Origin: Paracoccaceae bacterium
Lineage (GTDB): Bacteria; Pseudomonadota; Alphaproteobacteria; Rhodobacterales; Rhodobacteraceae
Direction: 5' to 3'
Assembly (NCBI GenBank): GCA_902512685.1
Contig: CABXKH010000016.1
Coordinates: 1-39,176, forward strand
DNA length: 39,176 nt
A program made the position numbers and the translations under genes. Of this stretch, positions 25,637-35,051 are shown piece after piece. The notes beneath the pieces are model-generated. The model was not told where the DNA came from. It did not search any database and was given only the letters and a program-made list of their open reading frames with translations. Position 1 is the stretch's first letter. Each line of letters begins with the position of its first letter.

Positions 25637-26520
25637 TGTCATTTTTACAGAATACCGCCCTTGGCCTTTTCATTGCGCTTATGTCCATGGCGGCTGTGCA
25701 GGCGCAGTCGGCAAAAGACATCATGATCATGGTGGACGAAAGGACGCGTCAGCAAAATGATTCCTCTTTTACCATCCTTAGAATTTCCACCTGTAAATAT
25801 GGGCTCAAAGGCTCAAAGGTAAAATGCACCAAAAAGCCGGTGGTTAAAAAATTGGAAAGTGCGTCCATTACGGTGGGTCAGAACGGTAAGGATATCCAGT
25901 CTATCTTGTTTGTCCGCGAGCCTAAATCCGAGCGCGGTGTCGGTATGCTTAGCCATACCTATGACGATCCGAACAAGGATAATGAAACCTGGCTTTACCT
26001 TTCTGCGCTAGGCAAGGTAAAGCGCATGGTGGCCTCAAATTCTGATGATGACAGTGAACCTGTTTCCTTGTTTGGGTCAGAATTTACCACAGAAGATCAG
26101 GAAACTGGCAAAATCGATGAATATGAATACACGCTGCTGGATACGGTCACTTATAAGGGGCGAAAAGCCGTTGTTATCGAGCAGGTTCCAAATGCAAGCC
26201 GTGCTCGCAAGAGCCGGTATTCAAAATCGGTTATGTGGATTGATCAAGAGCGGTTTTTGATGTTGAAAGCGGCTCTTTATGATCGAAAAGGGCGCGAAAC
26301 CCGCCGGATATTTGCCAATAAAATCGAAAAAATTAATGGAATTTACTTGGCGCGGTCCGTTACATTAATGAACCTTGTTGAAAGCCGCTTGTCCAACATG
26401 GCTTTACTGTCGATCGACTTTGGGGTCGATATTAATCCTGCGCTGCTCACCAAAAGGGCCCTAACCGATACCACTTTTCGGGAAAAGCACTTGAAAAGCC
26501 TTCGAGCACAGGCAAATTAA
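25633..26520 (+). CDS. Outer-membrane lipoprotein-sorting-like periplasmic protein (LolA fold, COG2834)
   Basis: A 295-aa exported protein with a signal peptide (about 1-24, ending AVQAQ) and the LolA/LolB-like beta half-barrel pattern common in partners of MMPL-type RND pumps. Landmarks include KDIMIMVDERTR, NETWLYLSALGKVKRM and KSVMWIDQERFLMLKAALYD. AGGAG is placed for the ATG at 25633, which overlaps the RND stop. Its probable job is carrying a hydrophobic cargo from the inner-membrane pump. Known LolA proper works with LolCDE, not with an RND pump, so the resemblance is at fold level. Confidence 0.85.
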   Translation: MMSFLQNTALGLFIALMSMAAVQAQSAKDIMIMVDERTRQQNDSSFTILRISTCKYGLKGSKVKCTKKPVVKKLESASITVGQNGKDIQSILFVREPKSERGVGMLSHTYDDPNKDNETWLYLSALGKVKRMVASNSDDDSEPVSLFGSEFTTEDQETGKIDEYEYTLLDTVTYKGRKAVVIEQVPNASRARKSRYSKSVMWIDQERFLMLKAALYDRKGRETRRIFANKIEKINGIYLARSVTLMNLVESRLSNMALLSIDFGVDINPALLTKRALTDTTFREKHLKSLRAQAN

Positions 26521-26524
26521 AGTG

Positions 26525-27763
26525 ATGCGGGTAAGTTTGCTTTTACTTTTGTCGGGAATTGCCAACCCCGTTTTTGCTCAAGACTTTGAGTTTGATGAGA
26601 CCGAATTGGTATTCGAGCTTGAAGAGATCGAGGAGAATGATGGAGGTGTTGAATTTGATGATGCAATTTTTGAAACTGAAGATCCGACCAGTTTAGCATT
26701 GACAGCGCGTTATCAATTTTCAAGGTCAAATACATCGCTAACAACAACAGACATTTCACGATTTGATCTTGACTTAGAGGATGTGGCTGACTGGGGGGCC
26801 TTAGGAAACATAGAGTGGAAAGCTCAACTGTCCACTCAAGACAAAAATGGGACAAACACATTAGAAGCAACCCTAAGTAAATTTACTTTGCAAAATTCTT
26901 ATGAAGATGTGAGCTGGAAGCTGGGCAAAATGCGCATCGGGTGGGGGGAATTAGAAGGGATTTCAATTCTGGATATTGTAAACCCTGTCGCTGCCTCTAG
27001 CGGGAGTTTAAGTGGTGATGCCGATGCCGGCCAATGGGCTCTTAGCGCGGATTATTTCATCGGCGATAATACTTTGAGCGGGTTTTCTATTGTGCGGCCT
27101 GCCGTCTCTTCTGAAATCATTGCGCAGGCAAGTGATAACACTCAACCTGAATTTGGGCTCAAGTACCAACGCCCCTCTGGAAAGGGCCAGCTAAGTCTTT
27201 ATGCGGCGCAGTTGCTGCCGCAATCGGCTGTCGTTAATTTGGGCGCTGGAACAAGCTCGGCGCAACCCTATAACCTTGTGGGTGTTAGTTATAACTATGC
27301 GCGCAGCGGAGTGCTGTGGGAGTTTGATCTTGGCTATAAATCTGGCCAAGAACGCTCTGACTTAACCGGTTTATCGACGCATGACCGGTTCGACCTTGGG
27401 GTCGGTTTTGAATATGCCTTAAACTCTACAACGCAAATAAATATGGCGGCCTATGGCCAGTTTTGGTTGAACCAGAAAGATAAATATTATTTTCCAGGCG
27501 GTTTTGAAGATAAAGAAATAAACTCGGGTTATCAGCTTTATTTTTCAAAGAGCTTTTCCAACGATAGATGGAATACCATTGCGGTATTTTCCGGGGCACT
27601 GGATGCCTCGGTTTCCAATCAGGCAATTTCAATTGAGTATTCAGGTTTAGATGAACTTAAACTTTTGGCTAGTGCCTATTGGATTCAGGCCAATTCGGAA
27701 AGCCTCTTTTCTGCATATGACGGGGCCAATGGGGTTTCTTTTTCGGTTCAACGCAGTTTTTGA
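26525..27763 (+). CDS. Predicted outer-membrane beta-barrel protein
   Basis: A 412-aa protein with signal peptide cut near NPVFAQ. An acidic segment (about 20-55, DFEFDETELVFELEEIEEN and on) precedes a region of alternating amphipathic strands with aromatic girdles, ending in Phe (FSVQRSF), the usual barrel assembly signal. I chose ATG 26525 over the adjacent in-frame GTG at 26522. It lies four bases after the LolA-like gene. It is probably the outer-membrane partner of the RND and carrier pair; no named porin family is recognised. Confidence 0.78.
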   Translation: MRVSLLLLLSGIANPVFAQDFEFDETELVFELEEIEENDGGVEFDDAIFETEDPTSLALTARYQFSRSNTSLTTTDISRFDLDLEDVADWGALGNIEWKAQLSTQDKNGTNTLEATLSKFTLQNSYEDVSWKLGKMRIGWGELEGISILDIVNPVAASSGSLSGDADAGQWALSADYFIGDNTLSGFSIVRPAVSSEIIAQASDNTQPEFGLKYQRPSGKGQLSLYAAQLLPQSAVVNLGAGTSSAQPYNLVGVSYNYARSGVLWEFDLGYKSGQERSDLTGLSTHDRFDLGVGFEYALNSTTQINMAAYGQFWLNQKDKYYFPGGFEDKEINSGYQLYFSKSFSNDRWNTIAVFSGALDASVSNQAISIEYSGLDELKLLASAYWIQANSESLFSAYDGANGVSFSVQRSF

Positions 27764-27775
27764 TTTGCTCGTTTA

Positions 27776-27803
27776 AGGGCTGCAAAAACCCGCAGTGCGC
27801 CCT
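27776..27803 (+). terminator. Hairpin after the RND operon
   Basis: AGGG-CTGC (27776-27783) pairs with GCAG (27792-27795) and CCCT (27800-27803), with a short bulge. It lies 13 bases past the barrel gene stop. No T run follows, so confidence is limited. Confidence 0.35.
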
Positions 27804-27943
27804 GCAAAGCAATAGCCGTGGGCGTATCTTTTCGCGTATTTTTGCCTTTTCAATGTTATTAAATGCGTGAGGGCTGGCAGAATATCTTTACCTTTCATAA
27901 ATCTTGCTCATATGATCTCATAAATTGAATTGGGCAGAGTGCA

Positions 27944-29332
27944 ATGCAAAGAAATACACCGATTGACCAAAGAGCAAATGAGCCCTCGGCGGACATGTTG
28001 CATGAGTGGGACAGAAACCACCAACTTCATCCATGGGCGGCAATGCACGAATGGCGTGGCTATGACCATATGCTGGTTCAAAACTCGGACGGCATATATT
28101 TGTGGGATGAAAGCGGAAAGCGGTTTATTGACGGGCCGGGTGGGATGTGGTGCGTACAGATCGGGTACGGGCGTCAGCAGATGGCGGATGCAATAGCCCA
28201 GCAGGTTATGAAACTCCCCTATACCTCACCTTGGACGTCAACGACCGAACCCTCGGCCATCCTTGCGAAAAAGATAGCTTCTATGGCGCCGGGTGATCTG
28301 AACAACGTGTTCTTTACAACTGGAGGGTCCACGGCCGTTGATACCGCGCTGCGAACAGTTCATTTCCTAAACAACCGTCTGGGACGACCGGAAAAGAAAA
28401 TCGTTCTAGCGCGCGAAAAAGGGTACCATGGGTCAACCTATCTAGCCTCTACAGTTACCGGTAAAGAACGGGATAAATCGCGCTTTGATATTGAAAAGCG
28501 GCTGGTGCATTTCCTGCCCGACGTTAACCCATACCGCAGGCCTGAGGGCATGAGTGAAGCCGATTGGTGCGATGCCAAGGTTTTCGATCTTGAACATGCG
28601 ATTGCAGAAATAGGTGCAGATAAAATAGGCGCTTTCATTGCCGAGCCCATCTTGTGCTCTGGTGGTGTTATTGTGCCACCAGAAGGTTATCATAAACGCA
28701 CTTTAGAGCTCTGCCGTAAGCATGACATACTCTATATTTCGGATGAGGTTGTAACTGCTTTTGGGCGCCTTGGGCATTGGTTTGCCTCGAAGGACGTTTT
28801 TGGAATTGAGCCCGACATCATTACCTGTGCAAAAGGTTTGACATCTGGCTATTTGCCGCTTGGCGCTTGCATTATTTCCGACCGAATTATGAACCAGATG
28901 CAAAGCCCAAATGATCCGGTTTTATTTTCCGCTGGTTATACCTATTCAGCGCATCCGGTTTGTTGTGTGGCGGCGCTTAAGAATATTGAAATATTTGAAA
29001 CCGAAGGCCTGCTAGAGCATGTTCGCCAGATTACACCCTATTTTCAAAAAAGGCTCGCAGCGCTGGCATCCAATCCCATTGTTGGAAATGTGCGGGGTAT
29101 GGGGCTTTTGGGCTGTATTGAGGGAACGCCTGATAAAGACGGCTCAACGTTAGATGATGAGCGCAAGCTTGGCGCATTGCTGGATGAGGCCTGCGAAGAA
29201 ATGGGGCTTCTTGTTCGCCCATTGATAAACATGGCTGTATTTTCACCGCCGCTGATTATCACCCGTGATGAGATCGACACCATGTTTGATATTTTAGAAA
29301 AGGCGTTGGAAAAAGTTGCCAGCGATATGTAA
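27944..29332 (+). CDS. Class III PLP-dependent aminotransferase (putrescine/omega-amino type)
   Basis: A 462-aa fold-type I aminotransferase of class III, moving the terminal amino group of a diamine or omega-amino acid to pyruvate or a similar acceptor. The PLP lysine is in CAKGLTSGYLPLG and the cofactor-binding Asp in ISDEVVTAFGRLG. The GGSTAVDTALR and YHGSTYLASTVTG segments fit the family's phosphate-binding and ring-stacking regions. Its layout resembles SpuC-type putrescine-pyruvate aminotransferases, but specificity cannot be proved. It converges, 11 bases apart, with the operon of amine dehydrogenases and the polyamine-type importer, which supports amine catabolism. Confidence 0.9.
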   Translation: MQRNTPIDQRANEPSADMLHEWDRNHQLHPWAAMHEWRGYDHMLVQNSDGIYLWDESGKRFIDGPGGMWCVQIGYGRQQMADAIAQQVMKLPYTSPWTSTTEPSAILAKKIASMAPGDLNNVFFTTGGSTAVDTALRTVHFLNNRLGRPEKKIVLAREKGYHGSTYLASTVTGKERDKSRFDIEKRLVHFLPDVNPYRRPEGMSEADWCDAKVFDLEHAIAEIGADKIGAFIAEPILCSGGVIVPPEGYHKRTLELCRKHDILYISDEVVTAFGRLGHWFASKDVFGIEPDIITCAKGLTSGYLPLGACIISDRIMNQMQSPNDPVLFSAGYTYSAHPVCCVAALKNIEIFETEGLLEHVRQITPYFQKRLAALASNPIVGNVRGMGLLGCIEGTPDKDGSTLDDERKLGALLDEACEEMGLLVRPLINMAVFSPPLIITRDEIDTMFDILEKALEKVASDM

Positions 29333-29343
29333 TCATTCACTGC

Positions 29344-31392
29344 CTAGCGGGTGGTTGCCGGATGCTCCCGCCGGCCATAGCGCTGGGCAAGATCAATGTC
29401 TTGACCAAGATCAATAGCGGCCCGGTAGCCGCTATGAATGGCCGCAGCGATGATGGATGGCGCTTCGGCATCCCCGATCCGTGCCACAGATTGAAGGCCG
29501 GCGTCGGCGCATCCATTTTCGTCTGAAATCAGATCGTCATAAAGGTCCGTTACAGGAATTTTTCGGGTTAGCGGAACCACGGCATCACAGGCAATCGTGC
29601 TGCGGTTATTGGAAAATACACAGCAAAGCTCTGCCCCGCCGGACGTCACATTGTCGATGGTTTTGTTGGTGATAATTTCAATACCAGCATTGATCAAAGC
29701 ATTTGTTGATGCCTCTTGCTCATCCGTGTATGCCCCCCAGCCGCAGACTCTACCAGCTGGTGTGACCAGAACAACCTCATGTCCCCTTTTGCGCAACTCA
29801 AGCGCACAAACCGAGCCAAAGTAATAATGATCATCGTCGTAGATCACTATTTTTGAGGCATCGATGGGCGAGCCATCTAGGATCGTGTCGCCAGCAATGA
29901 TCATCTTTGGATCACTACGGGTAAAGCCAACATCACTATGACGGCCAATGGCATCTTTCGCCCATTTTGCCCCTGTTGCAATCAGCACGTGCGAAACGTC
30001 GAGCTCTTTGATGCTTTCTGCGGTCATGGGGCTTTGTGGAAAAACCTCAACTGTAGCGAGCTTGTCAATTTGGGTCAGCCGCCAATCCCGCACTCTTGTC
30101 CATTCTGAAAGCCCGGGCAATTTTGCCTCTTTTGTGACCCGTCCGCCTAAAGTGCGATCGGCCTCTGCCAGCAGCACGTTATGCCCCATTTCGCCCAAAA
30201 CGCGCGTTGCTTCAAGTCCGGCAGGGCCGGCACCAACCACCAATACTTTTTGGGGCTTTGGCGCCCGTTTGACCTTTTCCGGGTGCCAGCCAAGACGCCA
30301 TTCTTCGCCCATGGTTGGATTTTGCGTACAGCGGATGGGCACACCGAGCGAGTCATGTGCATAACAGACATTACAGCCAATACACTCGCGAATATCCTCA
30401 ATCCGGCCTGCATCAATTTTATTTGGAATAAAGGGATCGGCTATCGAAGGCCTTGCTGCGCCGATCATATCCTGAACGCCGTCTTTGAGCAGCTGCGCCA
30501 TGGTGTCCGGTGATGTGAACCGGCCGACCGCAACCACCGGCTTACTGGTCATTGCTTTGGCTTTTTCAACGCTGTTTGTGAGGGCGGCTTCTTTTACAAA
30601 CCGGGAATTTCCCATCTCAACGCTGTAATCTGGAACTGTCAGGTCCCATACATCAGGCAGATCAGACAAAAGGCTGAAAGCATCATAACTTTCTGCATCC
30701 TCTAACCCGATACTAAAGCGTGTTGCCACCGCGGCTTTGCCCTCAACGATCTCTTTGGTTTCCTCAATTAGCTCACGGATTAAACGGACCCTGTTTTCCA
30801 GTGACCCACCATATTCATCACTGCGGGTGTTTGTTTCAGGGTTAAGAAACTCAGACAAAAGATACCCATGGGTCGCATAGACGTAAACGATATCAAATTC
30901 AGCCTCCAAAGCCCGCTTTGCCGCATTCCTGTGCCACGCACGGATGTTCTGGATGTCTTGTTTGTCAATCTGGCGGTTCTGGCCCGGGTTGAGCACGGTG
31001 AAATCAGTTTGTGGCCGGTTGCGCAGTCCCAGCGCAGGAATGCGGGTTCCTAAATTTACAACCATACCGCCGCCGATCCACAGCTCGATCCCTGCCAACG
31101 CCCCATGTTTATGAACCGCCGAGGTCATAAGATGGTGCGCCGCAATGTCTTCTTGATCCCATAGTGCGCAAAAGGGATAGGCATCATTGTCTGAGGTTGG
31201 ATGGATTGAGCAGTACTCGGTATTTACAACACCCCAGCCGCCTTCGGCCTTAACCTGTCGCATAGCTGCCAAAGTTTTTGGCCGGCGCCACCCCATCCCT
31301 GTGCAATGGGGCACCTGATAAAAACGATTTTTCGCGGTTACCGGTCCAAGCTGGATAGGGTCAAAGAGAATATCATGTCTCGGATCGCGCAT
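29344..31392 (-). CDS. TMADH/histamine-dehydrogenase-like flavoprotein amine dehydrogenase, paralog A
   Basis: A 682-aa iron-sulfur flavoprotein of the trimethylamine/dimethylamine/histamine dehydrogenase family: an N-terminal FMN TIM barrel (1-370), then ADP- and NAD-type Rossmann domains. I start at ATG 31390-31392, as MRDPRHDILFDP aligns with the family N-terminus. Cys30 (VPHC), which links FMN covalently in TMADH, is present. So are Tyr60 (NTEY) and the 4Fe-4S ligands C337, C340, C343 and C355. The residue at TMADH's Trp355 is Asp347, as I recall for histamine dehydrogenase. The enzyme would deaminate or demethylate an amine, passing electrons to ETF. It is the last gene of the pot operon. 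Confidence 0.88.
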   Translation of the reverse strand: MRDPRHDILFDPIQLGPVTAKNRFYQVPHCTGMGWRRPKTLAAMRQVKAEGGWGVVNTEYCSIHPTSDNDAYPFCALWDQEDIAAHHLMTSAVHKHGALAGIELWIGGGMVVNLGTRIPALGLRNRPQTDFTVLNPGQNRQIDKQDIQNIRAWHRNAAKRALEAEFDIVYVYATHGYLLSEFLNPETNTRSDEYGGSLENRVRLIRELIEETKEIVEGKAAVATRFSIGLEDAESYDAFSLLSDLPDVWDLTVPDYSVEMGNSRFVKEAALTNSVEKAKAMTSKPVVAVGRFTSPDTMAQLLKDGVQDMIGAARPSIADPFIPNKIDAGRIEDIRECIGCNVCYAHDSLGVPIRCTQNPTMGEEWRLGWHPEKVKRAPKPQKVLVVGAGPAGLEATRVLGEMGHNVLLAEADRTLGGRVTKEAKLPGLSEWTRVRDWRLTQIDKLATVEVFPQSPMTAESIKELDVSHVLIATGAKWAKDAIGRHSDVGFTRSDPKMIIAGDTILDGSPIDASKIVIYDDDHYYFGSVCALELRKRGHEVVLVTPAGRVCGWGAYTDEQEASTNALINAGIEIITNKTIDNVTSGGAELCCVFSNNRSTIACDAVVPLTRKIPVTDLYDDLISDENGCADAGLQSVARIGDAEAPSIIAAAIHSGYRAAIDLGQDIDLAQRYGRREHPATTR

Positions 31393-31506
31393 ATGTGAAA
31401 CCTTAGTGAGTATTTTCAAGTATTTGGGATCGCTCTGATGCCAAGTGTCAAGTTATTTTATGGCGCATCGAATTGGGGCTTGTACGCTTTGATATCAATG
31501 TTTCTG

Positions 31507-31989
31507 CTATTCATTGGCAATATAAACCTGAAGCGGTCGCAGACTGTTCTTATCGCCGGCTTGTTCAAGGGACGCAAATTCAATCGCTGCGACTTCATGG
31601 GCTGTAAGGTGTCTAAGGCAGGCGGTATCTTCACTTGGGGCCATTGCTTCAAGCGCTTGGAATTCAGGCATGTAATTTGGGTAACTTTCAACCATATGGT
31701 CTATAAACCCGCGCCAACCCAGCGAGAAAGATTGCTCAATATCTTCTTGGGCACATTCGAAAAACTCTATATCAAGGCGCGGCTTAAGGCCGTATTTATG
31801 AAGCAAGGGTCTGACACGCTCTGCCGCGCAGCGCTCCACTTTGGCCAGATAACTCATTTTTTCGCGTTGCTCTGGATCTGAAAATCTTTTTGCCAAACCC
31901 AAAAAATAGCCTTCGCCAATAATTTCTTCTTCAAAATAAAGAAGTAAAGTATGCAGATATTCTTGTGTTGCTGTTTTTTCTTCTGTCAT
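31507..31989 (-). CDS. Small helical protein, possibly ferritin-like, between two amine dehydrogenases
   Basis: A 160-aa soluble, mostly helical protein with no signal peptide. Acidic residues recur on helices: FEEEIIGEGYF (helix 1), KVERCAAERV (helix 2), EFQALEAMAPSED (helix 3) and HLTAHEVAAIEFASLEQAG (helix 4). This resembles a four-helix ferritin-like or diiron fold, but the ExxH signature is not clean, so the assignment is tentative. It lies 29 bases after paralog B and 114 bases before paralog A, which marks it as part of the amine dehydrogenase set. It may be an accessory or regulatory subunit; no function is proven. Confidence 0.65.
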   Translation of the reverse strand: MTEEKTATQEYLHTLLLYFEEEIIGEGYFLGLAKRFSDPEQREKMSYLAKVERCAAERVRPLLHKYGLKPRLDIEFFECAQEDIEQSFSLGWRGFIDHMVESYPNYMPEFQALEAMAPSEDTACLRHLTAHEVAAIEFASLEQAGDKNSLRPLQVYIANE

Positions 31990-32018
31990 AAATCGCTCGG
32001 TTTTGAACTTTTGTGGGG

Positions 32019-34091
32019 CTAGGTATCTTGAAAGAATACCCGGTCGTGTTTTAGCGGATTATCTCGATCAATGCGCTCTTCCAAATTGCGCGCATAACGA
32101 TGCCCAGAGTAAACCGCGGCGGCAATAATGGCCGGTGCTTCACAGTCCCCTATGCGTTTCAAGGTTTTGGGGGCTGTGCCCACAGTGCGATGGATCAATG
32201 CGGACAGCTCTGAAAAAATGGTGTCGTTGGGCTGGCGAGAGGTGACCAAGACTAGGGAAGTACAATCAAGCGAGGTGTCTGTACCGGTGTACGTGCACGA
32301 CAGCTTTGCTTTGCTATCATCAAAGTCTTTGAGGGTTTTAGAGACAATTAATTTTACGCCCATTTCCATCAATCGGCTTTGGGCGCGCCAGCGATCATAG
32401 GTGTAATACCCCCAAGCAGAAATGGTATCTTGCGGTGTTACCAAAGTGACTTTTTGACCCGACTTGGCAAGGCGCTCTGCAATAACTGATCCCATATAAT
32501 AGTGATCATCGTCATAAACGACGATGGGCCCATCGGGCAAGTTTCCCGACATAATGTCATCAGGCGTATAAATGCGGTCCTGCGGTGCAAGAAGGGGGAG
32601 GTTCCCCAACGCATGTGCACCGTACCCATCCCGGCGCCAGGTGGCCCCCGTGGCCACTGCAATATGATCAGCGCCCACGTCCAGAGCCTCTTGTGCAGTT
32701 AATTTACTTTCGCGAAAAATTTCGACGCAATCCATTTTTTCAATCTGTTGAAGCCGATAATCACGCACTCTGATCCATTGATTTAATCCCGGCAGATTTG
32801 CTTCTTTTAAAACGCGGCCCCCAAGCTCGCGCGTTGCTTCGGCAAGCATGACCTCATAACCCCGTTTTCCTAAAGCATGCGCAGCTTCTAAACCTGCAGG
32901 GCCAGCCCCAAGAATTAAAACCCGGCTGTTTGATTTCCGTGGTTGAATAATTTCCGGATGCCAGCCGCGCCGCCATTCTTCGCTCATGGTTGGGTTTTGT
33001 GTGCAGCGAATGGGAACGCCTTTCCCATCGCCCATGTAACAGATGTTACAGCCAATACATTCACGAATATCCTCAAACCTGCCCTCTTCAATTTTTTTTG
33101 GTAAAAAGGGATCAGCTATAGAGGGTCGCGCTGCCCCAATTAAATCGAGGATACCGCGATTGATCTGGCCAACCATTATGTCAGGTGAAGTAAACCTGCC
33201 AACGCTGACAACCGGCTTCGTCGTCATGGATTTAAGCGTTTTCAAATACGGCTCAAGCGCGCCTTCTTGCACAAACCGCGACAGACCCATTTCAATCGAG
33301 TAATCATTGATATTAATGTCCCAAAGGTCTGGTAACTCCCCTAGGACACCAAATATTTCCTCGGTCTCACCGGGCATTGGGTTGCCGTCACCGCCATTAT
33401 ATCCGCCATTGGTTTCTGCCGAAAACCGAACCGCTATGGCCATTTTATCTCCGACAGCATCTTTGGTATCTTCAATAATTTCGCGCACCAGGCGGATGCG
33501 GTTCTCGAGCGGTCCGCCATAGGCATCCGCCCGAGTGTTCATGTCGGGCGACATGAACTGAGAAAGCAAATACCCATGTGTTGCATAGATATAAACAAGG
33601 TCAAATTCGGCTTCTTTTGCGCGCAGGGCAGCGTTTCTATGCCATCGCCGAACTTCGCGGATATCTGCCAGATCCATAGCCCGCGTTTGAAAAGGATTAC
33701 CTGCTAAATTGGGCATGCTGACGGCGCTCATCGCAACTTCGCGGGTTTCAAGGTTTGCCATCCTTGCCCCGCCAAGACAAAGCTCAACACCTGCAAGCGC
33801 ACCATGGGCGTGCACTTTTTCGGTCATCAACGCATGGGCTTTGATGTCTCTTTGGTCCCAAAGCGATGCCGAGGGGTGGGGCGGATCATCAGAAGAGGGG
33901 TGCACCGAGCAATATTCGGTATTGATGACACCCCAGCCGCCCTCAGCTTTTACTTCGCGCAGCCCGGCAAGAATACGGGGGCGCTGCGAGCCGCTGCCTG
34001 TACAATGGGGCACTTGGTAAAATCGGTTTTTAGCAGTAACAGGGCCGATTTTTATCGGCTCAAACAAGATATCATAACGAGGATCACGCAT
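32019..34091 (-). CDS. TMADH/histamine-dehydrogenase-like flavoprotein amine dehydrogenase, paralog B
   Basis: A 690-aa paralog of the downstream gene with the same domain order. Cys30 and Tyr60 sit at exactly the numbers used for Methylophilus TMADH. Cluster ligands C345, C348 and C351 also coincide with TMADH numbering, with the fourth at C363 (364 in TMADH). Asp355 replaces TMADH's Trp355. The DIWDIN-type loop after residue 260 is about three residues shorter and lacks the Trp264 of the TMADH aromatic bowl. The two copies differ in a GGDGNPMPGETEE insertion (about 230-245) found only here, so their substrates may differ. The gap of about 120 bases to potI may hold an internal promoter. Confidence 0.88.
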   Translation of the reverse strand: MRDPRYDILFEPIKIGPVTAKNRFYQVPHCTGSGSQRPRILAGLREVKAEGGWGVINTEYCSVHPSSDDPPHPSASLWDQRDIKAHALMTEKVHAHGALAGVELCLGGARMANLETREVAMSAVSMPNLAGNPFQTRAMDLADIREVRRWHRNAALRAKEAEFDLVYIYATHGYLLSQFMSPDMNTRADAYGGPLENRIRLVREIIEDTKDAVGDKMAIAVRFSAETNGGYNGGDGNPMPGETEEIFGVLGELPDLWDININDYSIEMGLSRFVQEGALEPYLKTLKSMTTKPVVSVGRFTSPDIMVGQINRGILDLIGAARPSIADPFLPKKIEEGRFEDIRECIGCNICYMGDGKGVPIRCTQNPTMSEEWRRGWHPEIIQPRKSNSRVLILGAGPAGLEAAHALGKRGYEVMLAEATRELGGRVLKEANLPGLNQWIRVRDYRLQQIEKMDCVEIFRESKLTAQEALDVGADHIAVATGATWRRDGYGAHALGNLPLLAPQDRIYTPDDIMSGNLPDGPIVVYDDDHYYMGSVIAERLAKSGQKVTLVTPQDTISAWGYYTYDRWRAQSRLMEMGVKLIVSKTLKDFDDSKAKLSCTYTGTDTSLDCTSLVLVTSRQPNDTIFSELSALIHRTVGTAPKTLKRIGDCEAPAIIAAAVYSGHRYARNLEERIDRDNPLKHDRVFFQDT

Positions 34092-34211
34092 GGCTTAACT
34101 ATAAAAAATTTCGCTTTGTGTTCAGTTTGAATTTGCAAGGCAGTTGTAATTGGTCTCCATTAGGTTGGGCGCGTTAAAGCAACGAGGACTGTGCCCTCTG
34201 TTGCCAGGCCA

Positions 34212-35051
34212 CTAACCTTCCCGTGCAGCGATTTGTTGGTCCATCTCTTCACGGCGTTGCTGGCGGAACATGATCAAAGCTGCAATGGCAACGCAGACCG
34301 CCACGAATAAAATGATGATTGTTGCAAGCGCATTAATGTCTGGTCGCAGGCCTAACCGTATGCGTGAGAAAATCAAAATCGGAAGCGTGTTCGCGCCCGG
34401 TCCTGTGACAAAACTTGCAATCACGAGATCATCAAGCGACAGGGTGAAAGCCAGAAGCCATCCTGAGACCATGCCGGGTGCCAGGCGCGGAAGTGTTATT
34501 GCCGTAAGAACCTTAAAAGGCTTAGCGCCAAGATCGGCGGCCGCTTCTTCTAAGCTTTGTCCCATTCCGGTCAATCGCGCCTGAATGATCACGGTCACAT
34601 AGGCTAGCGAAAAAGTGATATGGGCGATGGTAATGGTGGTAAAACCGCGCTCAGCTGGCCAACCGATCAATTGTTTGAATGAGATGAAAAACACCAATAA
34701 GGACAGACCAGTAATCACCTCAGGCATCACAAGGGGGGCCACCAGCATGCCGCCAAATAACGTTCGTCCCCGAAACCTGCCAAAGCGCACCATTGCAAGA
34801 CCCGCAAGGGTGCCAAGAATTGTTGCAAAAGTTGCGTTAATCAGTGCGATTTTCAAACTCAGCGACACCGCATCCCAGACGTCTTGAGATTCAAACAAAA
34901 CATAGTACCAGCGGGTGGACCAGCCGCCCCACACAGGGACCAGTTTTGAATAATTAAAGGAATAGATCACCAGTAAGATCATTGGCACATATAGAAAAGT
35001 AAGCCCGCTTATGAGCATGATGCTCAAGAATCTGGATCGCCTATTATTCAC
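34212..35051 (-). CDS. potI: Polyamine-type ABC transporter permease, PotI/PotC class
   Basis: The second inner-membrane permease, 279 aa with six hydrophobic helices. The cytoplasmic EAA loop is clear (EEAAADLGAKPFKVLTAITLPRL without the last residues, about 175-195), ending in the coupling Gly. The GTG at 35049-35051 overlaps the potH stop by eight bases. The length is near E. coli PotI (281 aa). It pairs with PotH to move the substrate across the membrane using PotG-bound ATP. Confidence 0.93.
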   Translation of the reverse strand: MNNRRSRFLSIMLISGLTFLYVPMILLVIYSFNYSKLVPVWGGWSTRWYYVLFESQDVWDAVSLSLKIALINATFATILGTLAGLAMVRFGRFRGRTLFGGMLVAPLVMPEVITGLSLLVFFISFKQLIGWPAERGFTTITIAHITFSLAYVTVIIQARLTGMGQSLEEAAADLGAKPFKVLTAITLPRLAPGMVSGWLLAFTLSLDDLVIASFVTGPGANTLPILIFSRIRLGLRPDINALATIIILFVAVCVAIAALIMFRQQRREEMDQQIAAREG

